From: a virus
Length of the DNA stretch: 64,000 nucleotides
Reading direction: 5' to 3' (one strand)
IMG/VR virus record: IMGVR_UViG_3300035670_000052
Location: 55,576 to 119,575 of that record
The position numbers were made by a program, and so were the translations under genes. Each line of letters begins with the position of its first letter. The first letter of the stretch is position 1. Under the pieces are notes generated by a model. It was not told the DNA's origin. It did no database searches and worked only from the letters and a program-made list of their open reading frames with translations. Below, in pieces: positions 1-7,788 of the stretch.

Positions 1-149
1 TAACAAAGTTAATGGAAGAGCATGGATCCGATTATAAGATTGAAGTAACTGTGACTCATCCAATTCCAGATCCACAACCAGAAGAAATAGAAGTATCTTC
101 GGAAGTAGTAGAAGAAAATTCGGCAACATCTCAAGAAGTAACAGAATAA
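1..149 (+). CDS. C-terminal end of an unknown protein (5' truncated by the window)
   Basis: An open frame runs from the window edge (codons in phase with position 3) to a TAA at 147-149, giving about 48 residues. The tail is acidic and low in complexity, with runs such as DPQPEEIEVSSEVVEEN. The start lies outside the window. An acidic, Pro/Glu-rich tail is not diagnostic, and I do not recognise the protein. It reads in the same direction as the glycan cluster that begins 18 nt later. Confidence 0.5.
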   Translation, partial: TKLMEEHGSDYKIEVTVTHPIPDPQPEEIEVSSEVVEENSATSQEVTE

Positions 150-166
150 TTTTTATTTAAATCATT

Positions 167-1153
167 ATGAATTTTGTAAAATTTGCTTTGGAAAATGGTG
201 GAAGTATTCATCCTCTTTTAATACCATCTTCAGAATTAAAGGGACCTGCTCTCACTAATCCTTCAATATACAATGATAATGGTAGGATTTTATTAAACTT
301 AAGGAATATTAATTATACCCTATACCATTCAGAAAAGAAAAAGTTTGAGCACCATTGGGGACCATTAGTTTATATTCATCCAGAAAATGATCTTCGTCTT
401 CGCACAAAAAATATTATGTGTGAAGTTGATGATAATATGAATATTAAATGGTATAATCATATCGATACTTCAAGTTTTCCTGATAAAGAATTGTGGGAAT
501 TCGTTGGTCTTGAAGATGCTCGAATTGTTCGATGGGATGGAAAACTCTATATTTGTGGTGTAAGAAGGGACTTAGAAACTACTGGTATAGGTAGAATGGA
601 ACTTTCTGAAATTGAAATCACAGGAAGTGGAGTTAAAGAACTTGCTCAATATAGGATTCCTACACCAGGTCATACTGGTAATGAAGGTTCTTATTGTGAA
701 AAAAATTGGATGCCAATTCTTGACATGCCATATCATTTTGTAAAATGGACAAATGGTACAGAAGTAGTTAAATATGATATTGAATCTAATAAAACAGAAC
801 AAGTTTTAGTTAAAAACTGGAGAGATTTAGGTTGTATAGATTTACGGGGAGGATCTCAAGTAATTCCTATTGGTGTTTATCGTTTTTGTCTTAATCATGA
901 AACTTATCTTTTCCGTAGTCCTGCAGACAGAAAAGATGGAACATATCGTCATAGATTTATAGTCTGGGATGAAAATTGGGATATTGTAAAAGTTTCCAAA
1001 CAATTTGCATTCTTAAATGCTGAAGTAGAATTTGCAGTCGGGATGTGTGAATATAATGATGACTATTTGATTACTTTTGGTTTTCAAGATAATGCAGCTT
1101 ATTTGTTAAAAGTTCCACAAAAATTTGTTTATGATTTCATTTTTGAAGACTAA
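167..1153 (+). CDS. GH130-like five-bladed propeller protein (putative glycoside phosphorylase/hydrolase)
   Basis: This 328-aa protein has features of the GH130/GH43-type five-bladed beta-propeller. It shows GPALTNPSI near residue 26, LRNINY near 45, and the signature GLEDARIVRWDGKLYICGVRRD near residues 115-136. The last resembles the family's E-D-x-R block, which carries catalytic and phosphate-site residues. GH130 enzymes are mainly beta-mannoside phosphorylases or hydrolases. The gene opens a run of glycosyltransferases (1178-5512), so it probably acts on the same glycan. The substrate cannot be read from sequence. A non-catalytic sugar-binding propeller is the main alternative. Confidence 0.6.
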   Translation: MNFVKFALENGGSIHPLLIPSSELKGPALTNPSIYNDNGRILLNLRNINYTLYHSEKKKFEHHWGPLVYIHPENDLRLRTKNIMCEVDDNMNIKWYNHIDTSSFPDKELWEFVGLEDARIVRWDGKLYICGVRRDLETTGIGRMELSEIEITGSGVKELAQYRIPTPGHTGNEGSYCEKNWMPILDMPYHFVKWTNGTEVVKYDIESNKTEQVLVKNWRDLGCIDLRGGSQVIPIGVYRFCLNHETYLFRSPADRKDGTYRHRFIVWDENWDIVKVSKQFAFLNAEVEFAVGMCEYNDDYLITFGFQDNAAYLLKVPQKFVYDFIFED

Positions 1154-1177
1154 TAAAATAATTTTTTATATTTCTAT

Positions 1178-2881
1178 ATGAATATTTCTGTACTTTTTTT
1201 AAATTTATCTTCTAGAGATGTAATCTTAACTCATGATTTCATATTGAATGACTTGTTAAATGATTATGAAAAATCAATTTCATATTTAAATTCTGATCAA
1301 ATAACGGATCAAAAATTTGATGTGCTTGTTTATAGTTGTAGAAATCCAACAATTGAAGTTCACTTTGGGTATGCTCCACCATTTGAAGTTGTTTTAGATG
1401 TGGTTAAAAAAGTAAAACCAAAAATTATTATTCAATTGTCTGATGAATTTTGGCAAGAAAATAATAATATTCATAATTCTCTTGCTGATCATTGCAAGTT
1501 GTTTATAAAAGAACATTTCCATTGGAATCATTCTTATACTTCAAATACAATTCAAAAACCATTAGGTTACTTAAATGATTTTCCTGTTGACTTAGAAAAT
1601 ATTAAACCAATTAATGATAGGAAATATTTTTGGTCATGGGTTGGTTATTTAAAAGGTGATCGACAAGACATGATTAATAAATTCATGAGAATCTGGTATC
1701 ATGTTTGTGCGTCTAATGGTGGATTAAGTAGACCTGAAATTCATGAACTTTATAGTAATTCTAAATTTGTTCCTATTGGTAGAGGAAATTCATCTGTAGA
1801 TTGTTGGAGAATTTATGAAGCAATAGTTTGTGGTGCTATTCCTGTAATAGTATCTTATGAAGATGAAATAAACTGGTCTTTTCAATATAAAGAAAAACTT
1901 CCAGCAATATATGCTTCAAATTGGGATGAAGCATCTGATATCTGTATACGATTATCAGATGATCCTGAAGCAATGTCTGCTAAGCAGGAAGAACTTTTAA
2001 ATTGGTGGAAAAATACAATAGCATATACTAAAGAAGAAATTAAAAAAGTATTTTATGAAACATCAATAACTGTCATATGTGCATGTAAAAATAGAGATCC
2101 TGCTTTAAAAGTTTCTCTTAGATCTTGGTTAAATTTTGATCAAATATCTGAGATTATTATCGTTGATTGGAGTTCTGATAATTCATTAGAATATTTAACG
2201 TCTTGGGATAAAAGAATTAAAGTAGTATCAGTACCTAATCAAAATTATTTTAACCAACCACAACCATTAAATTTGGCAACAAAATTAGCCGAAAGTAAAT
2301 ATATTCTCAAGCTTGATTGTGATTATATCTTAAATCCCTATTTTAAATTTTTTGAAAATAAAGAATATTTAATTGATGATCAATCTTTTGTTTGTGGACA
2401 AAATACAGTTGATCGGGGATTTGATCCTTATTACAAGTATCTTTTCGGATTCCTTTATGTTTCTAAATCGAACTTTATGAAAATAAACGGATTTTCTGAA
2501 CGTTTTTGTAAATGGTATGCATCTGAAGATCAGGATATTATGATGAGATTAGAAAATCTGGGTCTGAAGAAAAGGGGAATGGATTATGATCATAACGTAA
2601 TTCATATACCTCATTCAGATAAAAAACGGACAGAAAATTTTGAAGCGACAGTAATTGAAAAAGAATATGAAGACGACATAAGAGAAAGAATGAAGCATAG
2701 GGGATTTGATGGTGAAGAATTGCAATGGCAAACTGAATTTTCTCTAGCTCAAATGCATGTGAATGCAAATCAAGGATGGCTTTCTCAAATGGGAAATGAT
2801 TATGTTTGTACGGATCCAATGACCGAATGGGATATTGAAAGGATAAATTCACAATATTATATTGCAAAGAAACATGAATAA
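1178..2881 (+). CDS. Two-domain glycosyltransferase: exostosin-like (GT47-type) N-half, GT2-type C-half
   Basis: This 567-aa protein appears bifunctional. The first half carries exostosin-like signatures: WSWVGYLKGDR near residue 151 and a DCWRIYEAIVCGAIPVIV block near 207-224, typical of the nucleotide-sugar site of GT-B exostosin domains. A GT-A fold follows: ITVICACKNRDPALKVSL near 295, a DCD metal-binding motif near 378, and an acidic SEDQDIMMRLENLG block near 448. No signal peptide or membrane segment is seen, so it should act in the host cytoplasm. The next gene starts inside its last codons. Donor and acceptor are unknown; modification of virion proteins, host surface glycan or DNA are all possible. 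Confidence 0.7.
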   Translation: MNISVLFLNLSSRDVILTHDFILNDLLNDYEKSISYLNSDQITDQKFDVLVYSCRNPTIEVHFGYAPPFEVVLDVVKKVKPKIIIQLSDEFWQENNNIHNSLADHCKLFIKEHFHWNHSYTSNTIQKPLGYLNDFPVDLENIKPINDRKYFWSWVGYLKGDRQDMINKFMRIWYHVCASNGGLSRPEIHELYSNSKFVPIGRGNSSVDCWRIYEAIVCGAIPVIVSYEDEINWSFQYKEKLPAIYASNWDEASDICIRLSDDPEAMSAKQEELLNWWKNTIAYTKEEIKKVFYETSITVICACKNRDPALKVSLRSWLNFDQISEIIIVDWSSDNSLEYLTSWDKRIKVVSVPNQNYFNQPQPLNLATKLAESKYILKLDCDYILNPYFKFFENKEYLIDDQSFVCGQNTVDRGFDPYYKYLFGFLYVSKSNFMKINGFSERFCKWYASEDQDIMMRLENLGLKKRGMDYDHNVIHIPHSDKKRTENFEATVIEKEYEDDIRERMKHRGFDGEELQWQTEFSLAQMHVNANQGWLSQMGNDYVCTDPMTEWDIERINSQYYIAKKHE

Positions 2882-4742
2882 ATTTAAAAATTTTCCTACT
2901 GCATATTACTTATCTTTAGAGGAATCAATTGAACGTCAAAAAAATATTGAGAACGAATTTCTTAAATATAATATAAAATTAAATCCTATAATTTCAAAAA
3001 GATTTTCAGAATCTAATGATAAAATTTTTGGAAAACATCTGAATCAATTAAATTCTGGAACAGCAGGATGTTGTGTTTCTCATCTCAAAGCAATTAAAGA
3101 TTGGTATGATAATTATAATGACGACTATGCCTTTTTTTGTGAGGATGATCTGTCATTAGAAACTGTAAAGTATTGGAATTTTTCTTGGGATCAATTTATT
3201 GAAAATGTTCCTAAAGATTATGATTGTATTCAGCTATTGACAATTCGTAAAAATTTTGATACATTTACAATACGTGAAAGATATTGGGATGATTGGGCTG
3301 CAACCGCATACATCATTAGAAGAGAGTATGCAAAAAAAATTATAGATACTTACATAAAGGAAGACACTTTTAATTTAGAAATACCAAATGTAGAAGTGAT
3401 GCCCTTAATTGAAAATATTTTATTTACTATAGGTAAAACATATACTATTCCTTTATTTGTGGAAAATACAGAATTTGATTCTACATTTTCCAAAGCACAA
3501 GATGATGATGTAAATGAAGGGCAAAAAAATAATCATAAGATAGCACATGATATTGTTTTAAATTATTGGAAATCTAAAATGAATACTAATTTATCAACAT
3601 TATTAACTGAATTTTCATTAGATACTGAAAATGCAATTAATAATTTTAATCTTGGAGTTTGGTATGAAAATAGTGGACATACTGCTCCTGCTTTATCTTA
3701 TTTTTTAAGATGTGCAGAAAGATCTGATGATGATCATCTTGCATATGAAGCTTTGATTCGAGCTTCATATTGTTATGATAAACAAGGAACTAGAGATGGA
3801 AGTGCAAAGTCTTTGCTTGAACAAGCATTGTGTTTGTTACCTACTAGACCCGAAGCATACTTTCTTTTAAGTAGATTTGCAGAGAGGCGTCAATGGTGGC
3901 AAGACTGTTATATTCATGCCAATAATGGATTAATGTTTGCTGAGCATGATTCTCATCCAGATTTAATTACTGATGTTGAATATCCCGGATATTATGGATT
4001 GCTTTTTGAAAAGGCAATTTCTGGATGGTGGTGGGGTAAAAATGAAGAATGTAAAAATATTTTGTTAGATATCAAAGATAACTATACATTAAATGAAGTA
4101 TATCAAAAAAGTGTTTATGATAATTTAAAAAAAATTGGAGTAGAAATTTTAGAAGAATCTTCTAATTATTTTCACAATGAGTATTTGAATGCATGTAATA
4201 CACCTAGTGATATAAATGAAAATCTTCACATTCTTTTTGATCTTGCTAATGAATGTGAACATGTTACTGAATTTGGAGTAAGATCTGGTGTTAGTACTAG
4301 GGCATTTTTAAATACAAATGTATCTTTAAGATCATACGATTTGGAAAAAAATTCGGTCGTAACTGATCTGTTTGAGATGGCAAATAGTATTGGAAAAGAT
4401 GCCAAGTACTATGAAGAAGATGTATTAAATGTCGAAATTGAAGAAACTGATCTTCTGTTTTTTGATACTTGGCATCATTATGAACAGCTAAAGCAAGAGT
4501 TGAATAAACACTCCAGCAAAGTAAGGAAATATTTGGTTTTTCATGATACACATACTTATGCGATGTCTGGTGAGAAATGTTCTAATGCAAGTAGTGGAAA
4601 TATATTAACAGATACTATTGAAAATCCTGAAGGTTTATTGCCAGCAATTATAGAATTTATGGTGTCTAATTCAAATTGGATTTTTAAAGTTTATAAAAAA
4701 AATAATAATGGATTAATTGTTCTTGAAAAAAAAACTTTATGA
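2874..4742 (+). CDS. Fusion of GT25-type glycosyltransferase, TPR-like region and SAM methyltransferase-like domain
   Basis: I place the start at ATG 2874, overlapping the previous stop by 8 nt; an in-frame TTG lies 12 nt upstream. Residues about 5-210 look like GT25 (LPS/procollagen galactosyltransferase type): FPTAYYLSLEESIERQ, GTAGCCVSHLKAI, and an acidic FFCEDD motif near residue 89. Residues about 250-425 form helical repeats resembling TPRs. The C-terminus resembles a class I methyltransferase: VTEFGVRSGVSTRAFL near 465 (glycine-rich SAM loop), then LLFFDTWHHYEQL near 527 and YLVFHDTH near 553. A sugar-transfer and methylation fusion suggests a capped, methylated glycan. Its acceptor is unknown. 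Confidence 0.65.
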   Translation: MNKFKNFPTAYYLSLEESIERQKNIENEFLKYNIKLNPIISKRFSESNDKIFGKHLNQLNSGTAGCCVSHLKAIKDWYDNYNDDYAFFCEDDLSLETVKYWNFSWDQFIENVPKDYDCIQLLTIRKNFDTFTIRERYWDDWAATAYIIRREYAKKIIDTYIKEDTFNLEIPNVEVMPLIENILFTIGKTYTIPLFVENTEFDSTFSKAQDDDVNEGQKNNHKIAHDIVLNYWKSKMNTNLSTLLTEFSLDTENAINNFNLGVWYENSGHTAPALSYFLRCAERSDDDHLAYEALIRASYCYDKQGTRDGSAKSLLEQALCLLPTRPEAYFLLSRFAERRQWWQDCYIHANNGLMFAEHDSHPDLITDVEYPGYYGLLFEKAISGWWWGKNEECKNILLDIKDNYTLNEVYQKSVYDNLKKIGVEILEESSNYFHNEYLNACNTPSDINENLHILFDLANECEHVTEFGVRSGVSTRAFLNTNVSLRSYDLEKNSVVTDLFEMANSIGKDAKYYEEDVLNVEIEETDLLFFDTWHHYEQLKQELNKHSSKVRKYLVFHDTHTYAMSGEKCSNASSGNILTDTIENPEGLLPAIIEFMVSNSNWIFKVYKKNNNGLIVLEKKTL

Positions 4743-5512
4743 ATAAAAAATCAATTCCTGTTATTGGAGTTCCGATTGTAAATGGAGTTCATTGGTTAAA
4801 AAGATTAATCGATAGTATTGATTATCCAACAGATAATCTTTTTATTATCAATAATAATGGGAGAGATCAAATAACCAAAGAGTTAGATGATCTAACAAAG
4901 ATCGATCACAAGTTTATAAAACAAATAAAAGTTTGTCATCTTCCATCAAATATTGGTTGTAGCGGGGCTTGGAATTTAATCATTAAGTGTTATATGATGT
5001 GCCCATATTGGATTATTGCAAATCATGATATTTGTTTTTCTCCTGGGCTTCTTGAAAACATGGTTAATAGTTCTGAAAATGAAGATATTGGAATTGTAAA
5101 GGGTAAAAAATTTCAATGGGATTTATTCTTGATAAAGGATTTTGTAATTCAAGAGTGTGGTTTATTTGATGAAAATTTTTATCCAGCATATGTTGAAGAT
5201 TGTGATTATCATATCAGATTAATGTTAAAAAATATTGAAACTTCGGTAGTAGATATTCCTTATTTACATGGAGATGTTGATTATGAAACTACTGGATCTC
5301 AAACTTGGAGAACCGATTATTCATTAAAGGAAAAATTAGATTATTCTCACGATTGTAATATGTATTATATTGCTGAAAAATGGGGTAGTAATTGGAGAGA
5401 TTCTAATTGGGAATATCATCCATATGATTATCCATATAATAATTCAAGTATACCAATTTCATATACTACTTACGATTTAAAATTTGTTCGTAGAAAAAAT
5501 ATTGGTTTTTAA
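4739..5512 (+). CDS. GT2-family glycosyltransferase
   Basis: This 257-aa single-domain GT-A enzyme starts with PVIGVPIVNGVHWLKRLIDSI. It continues with LPSNIGCSGAWNL (the usual N-x-G donor-site region), IIANHDICFSPG around the metal-binding position, and GLFDENFYPAYVEDCDYHIRL, the acidic acceptor motif of rhamnosyl/GT2 enzymes. The start overlaps the preceding stop (ATGA), so the two are translationally coupled. It is the last member of the glycan cluster. The sugar is not predictable. Confidence 0.75.
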   Translation: MNKKSIPVIGVPIVNGVHWLKRLIDSIDYPTDNLFIINNNGRDQITKELDDLTKIDHKFIKQIKVCHLPSNIGCSGAWNLIIKCYMMCPYWIIANHDICFSPGLLENMVNSSENEDIGIVKGKKFQWDLFLIKDFVIQECGLFDENFYPAYVEDCDYHIRLMLKNIETSVVDIPYLHGDVDYETTGSQTWRTDYSLKEKLDYSHDCNMYYIAEKWGSNWRDSNWEYHPYDYPYNNSSIPISYTTYDLKFVRRKNIGF

Positions 5513-5534
5513 ATATATAATAAAAAATACAATT

Positions 5535-5771
5535 ATGAACTTTACTGTCTATTCAAAACCAGGTTGCCCATATTGTGATAAAGTAAAAGAAGTATTAAAC
5601 TTGACAAAACAAACGTATGTGGTTTATACTTTAAATGATAACTTTACCAAAGAAGAATTTTATGCAGAATTTGGTGAAGGATCAACATTCCCACAAGTTT
5701 TGTGTGATGATAAAAAAATAGGAGGTTGCGTTGACACGATCAAATTCCTCAAAGAAAATAAAATTGTCTAG
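5535..5771 (+). CDS. Glutaredoxin
   Basis: This 78-aa protein starts MNFTVYSKPGCPYCDKVKEVL, with the CPYC dithiol active site at the end of strand 1. TFPQVLCDDKKIGG supplies the cis-Pro (TxPQ) and the GG glutathione-binding turn. The length is normal for a phage glutaredoxin. I chose ATG 5535; a longer frame from 5484 adds residues unrelated to the fold and overlaps the previous gene. In T4-like phages glutaredoxins supply electrons to ribonucleotide reductase; no reductase gene is visible in this window. Confidence 0.93.
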   Translation: MNFTVYSKPGCPYCDKVKEVLNLTKQTYVVYTLNDNFTKEEFYAEFGEGSTFPQVLCDDKKIGGCVDTIKFLKENKIV

Positions 5772-5830
5772 TAAAGATATAAATAACTCAGAGTCCCATG
5801 ATATTAATCGTGGGTTTGATATTATACTTA

Positions 5831-5977
5831 ATGGAGGAAAGAAAAAGCAAACCAAACCGTTTCATATCATTTTCGAGAAAATGGTTTGCTTTCTCAATCG
5901 GGAGACGACCATTCATTTCGAGTTTTTCTTTAATACTAGAAAGAAATAAAGTAGTTTTCCGGAGAAACACATGTTAG
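5831..5977 (+). CDS. Small basic protein, reading frame uncertain
   Basis: Between the glutaredoxin and the next gene, two plus-strand frames are open. The frame chosen here starts at ATG 5831 (or 5798) and gives a basic, beta-prone peptide (RFISFSRKWFAFSIGRR region) ending at 5977, with a 7-nt overlap with the next start. The alternative frame, 5731-5949, needs a TTG start inside the glutaredoxin gene. The tight overlap with the next gene and the alternating Phe/Ser/Arg pattern favour the chosen frame. Function unknown. Confidence 0.4.
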   Translation: MEERKSKPNRFISFSRKWFAFSIGRRPFISSFSLILERNKVVFRRNTC

Positions 5978-6195
5978 CACCCAGCTTAGTATTTGGTTCA
6001 TTTTTAACCATATTATTTTTTATAGTTGGACTATTAGCGGGATGGGTTGCCAGAGAGTATATGTTAAATTATCAGGAAGTTCCGAAAATGCATCCTGAAT
6101 TTTATGATAATCATGGGAATGTTATTCCCGACGAAGTAATTGCATTTAGATTTGATAATAACTATGACTACGATGACACAGAAGACGAAGAATAA
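5971..6195 (+). CDS. Small single-pass membrane protein
   Basis: This 74-aa protein has one strong N-terminal transmembrane helix (about residues 5-25, LVFGSFLTILFFIVGLLAGW) followed by a soluble tail with a highly acidic Asp/Glu C-terminus. The start is supported by a GGAG Shine-Dalgarno 6 nt upstream. Its 3' end overlaps the next gene. Small anchored proteins of this type are common in cyanophages and their role is unknown. The orientation could be tail-in, with the acidic tail cytoplasmic. Confidence 0.75.
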   Translation: MLAPSLVFGSFLTILFFIVGLLAGWVAREYMLNYQEVPKMHPEFYDNHGNVIPDEVIAFRFDNNYDYDDTEDEE

Positions 6196-6784
6196 CGTCT
6201 CAGCACAAAAAGAAAAAATTAATTCAAAAAAGGTAGTTGTTGAAAAACCAATTACCGAACTTCCTGCAAATCCATTTGCATTTGAAGTTTTAAATTTAAT
6301 TTCCAAACAAAGAAGTAATTCTAAAAAAATTGAACTTTTAACGAAGTATTCTGACGATTCTTTAAAAACTATTTTTATTTGGAATTTTGATGAGAGTATT
6401 ATTTCGCTTCTTCCTCCAGGAGAAGTTCCATATTCTAGCGTAAGTGAACAAAATTCTTTCAGTGGAACAATCAGTGATAAAATTAGTGATGCTGTTGGAA
6501 AAATGAATGAAATGGGATCTGCATCATTGGGATCTCAAGATCAAGGATACTCTTCTATTCGTAAAGAATATTCTAAATTTTACAATTTTGTAAAAGGTGG
6601 TAATGATAGCTTGAGTTCTCTTCGTAGAGAAACAATGTTTATCAACATTTTGCAAGGATTGCATCCTCTTGAAGCTGAAATACTTTGTTTGGTTAAAGAT
6701 AAGAAATTAGAAACAAAATATAAAATTACAAAAGAAATTGTTTCACAAGCTTACCCAGATATTATTTGGGGTGGAAGATCTTGA
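6164..6784 (+). CDS. DUF6433-like conserved cyanophage protein
   Basis: The protein is about 206 aa from ATG 6164; ATG 6173 is equally possible, and the upstream TTG at 6140 is unlikely. It has a Lys-rich N-terminus, ANPFAFEVLNLISKQRSNSKKIELL, the LLPPGEVPYSS segment, and a conserved C-terminal block: LRRETMFINILQGLHPLEAEILCLVKDKKL and AYPDIIWGGRS. I recognise this pattern as the phage family recorded as DUF6433. Its function has not been established to my knowledge. The 5' end overlaps the membrane-protein gene by 32 nt. Confidence 0.7.
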   Translation: MTTMTQKTKNNVSAQKEKINSKKVVVEKPITELPANPFAFEVLNLISKQRSNSKKIELLTKYSDDSLKTIFIWNFDESIISLLPPGEVPYSSVSEQNSFSGTISDKISDAVGKMNEMGSASLGSQDQGYSSIRKEYSKFYNFVKGGNDSLSSLRRETMFINILQGLHPLEAEILCLVKDKKLETKYKITKEIVSQAYPDIIWGGRS

Positions 6785-6822
6785 GGAAAGAATTAGTAAA
6801 AACTAAGGAGGAACTTGATGTT

Positions 6823-7125
6823 GTGGAATGGACAACTGAAGAAAAAACAAATTTACCTCCTAAGTATGGATGTCAGATTTTAGTTGAAAATGCCTCATAT
6901 GAAGAACAAAGAGATACTTCTTTTCCTACTGATGCACATTTAGTATATTACATTGTAAATGAAAAATCCTATGTTGATGTGTGCAGGGGAACTAGAGTAA
7001 AAATTTTTGATTTGTATTATGATAAATTTGGTTCTGGTGCAATCAAAAAAATATATTGGGGATATGGGAGAGTTAATCCTAAAATTTGGGGATATAAAGC
7101 ACCCGAAAAGAAAAAAAGAAAGTAA
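6823..7125 (+). CDS. Conserved hypothetical cyanophage protein
   Basis: I chose GTG 6823 because a strong AAGGAGG lies at 6805-6811, 11 nt upstream. Earlier TTG starts at 6766 and 6781 would read through it. The product is about 100 aa: LPPKYGCQILVENASYEEQ, then CRGTRVKIFDLYYDKFG, a Gly/Tyr-rich WGYGRVNPKIWGYK, and a Lys/Arg C-terminus (EKKKRK). The basic end suggests nucleic-acid contact, but this is inference. It directly follows the DUF6433-like gene, probably in one transcript. No catalytic motif is visible. Confidence 0.65.
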   Translation: MEWTTEEKTNLPPKYGCQILVENASYEEQRDTSFPTDAHLVYYIVNEKSYVDVCRGTRVKIFDLYYDKFGSGAIKKIYWGYGRVNPKIWGYKAPEKKKRK

Positions 7126-7209
7126 TTTTCCAAAAGCTGGAAAAAAAATTCGCCAAAATTTTTTCGCACGAAGGTTTTTTAAAATTGTAACATCTTATAC
7201 ATAAAAAGC

Positions 7210-7238
7210 TTGCTATATAGATTGAATAGGGTTATAAT
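7210..7238 (+). promoter_or_regulatory. Sigma70-type promoter
   Basis: TTGCTA (7210-7215) and a perfect TATAAT (7233-7238) are separated by 17 nt. The element lies in the 175-nt gap after 7125 and would start transcription about 10 nt before the riboswitch-like leader. It drives the three-peptide unit that ends at the terminator at 7731. Confidence 0.8.
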
Positions 7239-7246
7239 AATCCTCT

Positions 7247-7300
7247 AACGTTCATCCCTTTGGGACGGAAGTAAGCCGACTCGGAACGGATCGTTCATCT
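7247..7300 (+). promoter_or_regulatory. Glutamine-II riboswitch / Downstream-peptide-like leader RNA
   Basis: The leader carries CGTTC (7249-7253), a TCCC-TTT-GGGA hairpin (7255-7265), the conserved CGGAAGTAAG block (7266-7275) and GAACG (7284-7288), which can pair with CGTTC as P1. This order matches the glnA/Downstream-peptide glutamine aptamers of cyanobacteria and their phages, which precede short peptide genes as here. P3 is very short in this copy, so the pairing should be checked with a covariance model. A second CGTTCATC follows at 7292. Confidence 0.65.
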
Positions 7301-7453
7301 ATGGAAACACTCATTCTGACATGCTTACAAGCACACTTAATTGCTGGGAGAGTTCATCAACAGAACATTTCCAAACAGGTAAAGAATGATTTAATTTGGG
7401 AAATAAAACAGATCTCTCCAAAGGAGTGTAAAATAGACGCAAAAGCCGACTGA
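7301..7453 (+). CDS. Short peptide downstream of the glutamine-type leader
   Basis: A 50-aa frame starts METLILTCLQAHLIAGRV and ends SPKECKIDAKAD, placed directly after the leader RNA. The type, with an LxLTCLQAHLI start and a C-terminal SPKEC motif, is familiar from marine cyanobacteria and cyanophages as the Downstream-peptide. In hosts, comparable leaders respond to glutamine, so the peptide may relate to nitrogen status or photosynthesis, but its role here is unknown. The stop codon lies within a repeat of the leader's 3' half (7443-7461). Confidence 0.7.
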   Translation: METLILTCLQAHLIAGRVHQQNISKQVKNDLIWEIKQISPKECKIDAKAD

Positions 7454-7492
7454 AGGAACGCTCTTTAACCTAAACCATTAAGGAGAAACCTA

Positions 7493-7627
7493 ATGTCTAA
7501 AGTCGTATATCGCGGTGTCGAATATGATACCGAAGTTCGTCGCCAGCAACAGCAGGCACAACAGCAACCCCAACAATACAACGAAACCTATCGTGGTGTT
7601 AAGTTTGTGAAGGAGGGGCAAAAATGA
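7493..7627 (+). CDS. DUF4278-like peptide
   Basis: A 44-aa peptide with two YRG motifs (VVYRGVEYD near the start, ETYRGVKFV near the end) around a Gln-rich linker (RRQQQQAQQQPQQ). The repeated YRGv(x)Y is the hallmark of DUF4278, a cyanobacterial family of unknown function, so a host origin is likely. AAGGAG at 7479-7484 lies 8 nt before ATG 7493. Its stop overlaps the next start (ATGA). Confidence 0.75.
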   Translation: MSKVVYRGVEYDTEVRRQQQQAQQQPQQYNETYRGVKFVKEGQK

Positions 7628-7725
7628 ATACTTACTTCGTTCGATATTTAAAAAGAAAAGCAAAGAAGGAACAACTCCTTCATAATGCACAACTGAATAT
7701 GGCAAAGCAACCACAAATTGCTTGA
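7624..7725 (+). CDS. 33-aa basic peptide
   Basis: A short frame coupled by ATGA overlap to the DUF4278-like gene, with AGGAGG at 7609-7614 upstream. The product begins MNTYFVRYLKRKAKKEQ, is strongly basic and probably helical, and ends in MAKQPQIA. It is the last gene before the terminator at 7731. Function unknown; the tight coupling and good ribosome site support translation. Confidence 0.6.
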   Translation: MNTYFVRYLKRKAKKEQLLHNAQLNMAKQPQIA

Positions 7726-7730
7726 TTTGG

Positions 7731-7757
7731 GAGGGGACTTGATCCCCTCTTTTTTTT
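7731..7757 (+). terminator. Intrinsic terminator of the three-peptide unit
   Basis: A 7-bp stem GAGGGGA/TCCCCTC (7731-7737, 7743-7749) with loop CTTGA is followed by eight T residues. It is strong and lies 5 nt after the last stop codon of the unit. Confidence 0.9.
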
Positions 7758-7767
7758 ATGCTAAAAT
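7739..7767 (+). promoter_or_regulatory. Promoter nested in the terminator hairpin
   Basis: TTGATC (7739-7744), 17 nt, then TAAAAT (7762-7767) preceded by TG. The -35 lies in the loop and 3' arm of the terminator at 7731-7757 and the -10 just after the T-run. The same architecture recurs at 53997, 55380, 55716, 62269 and 62634. It would drive the operon starting at 7789. Confidence 0.55.
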
Positions 7768-7788
7768 GAATTGAAGTAACTATAAAGT

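Noticed and set aside
5788-5970. Minus-strand frame of 60 aa
   Set aside because: No ribosome site or promoter; it lies opposite the plus-strand operon and overlaps it entirely.
7126-7144. Hairpin TTTTCCA-AAAGC-TGGAAAA as a terminator
   Set aside because: AT-rich, weak, and followed by A residues on the plus strand.
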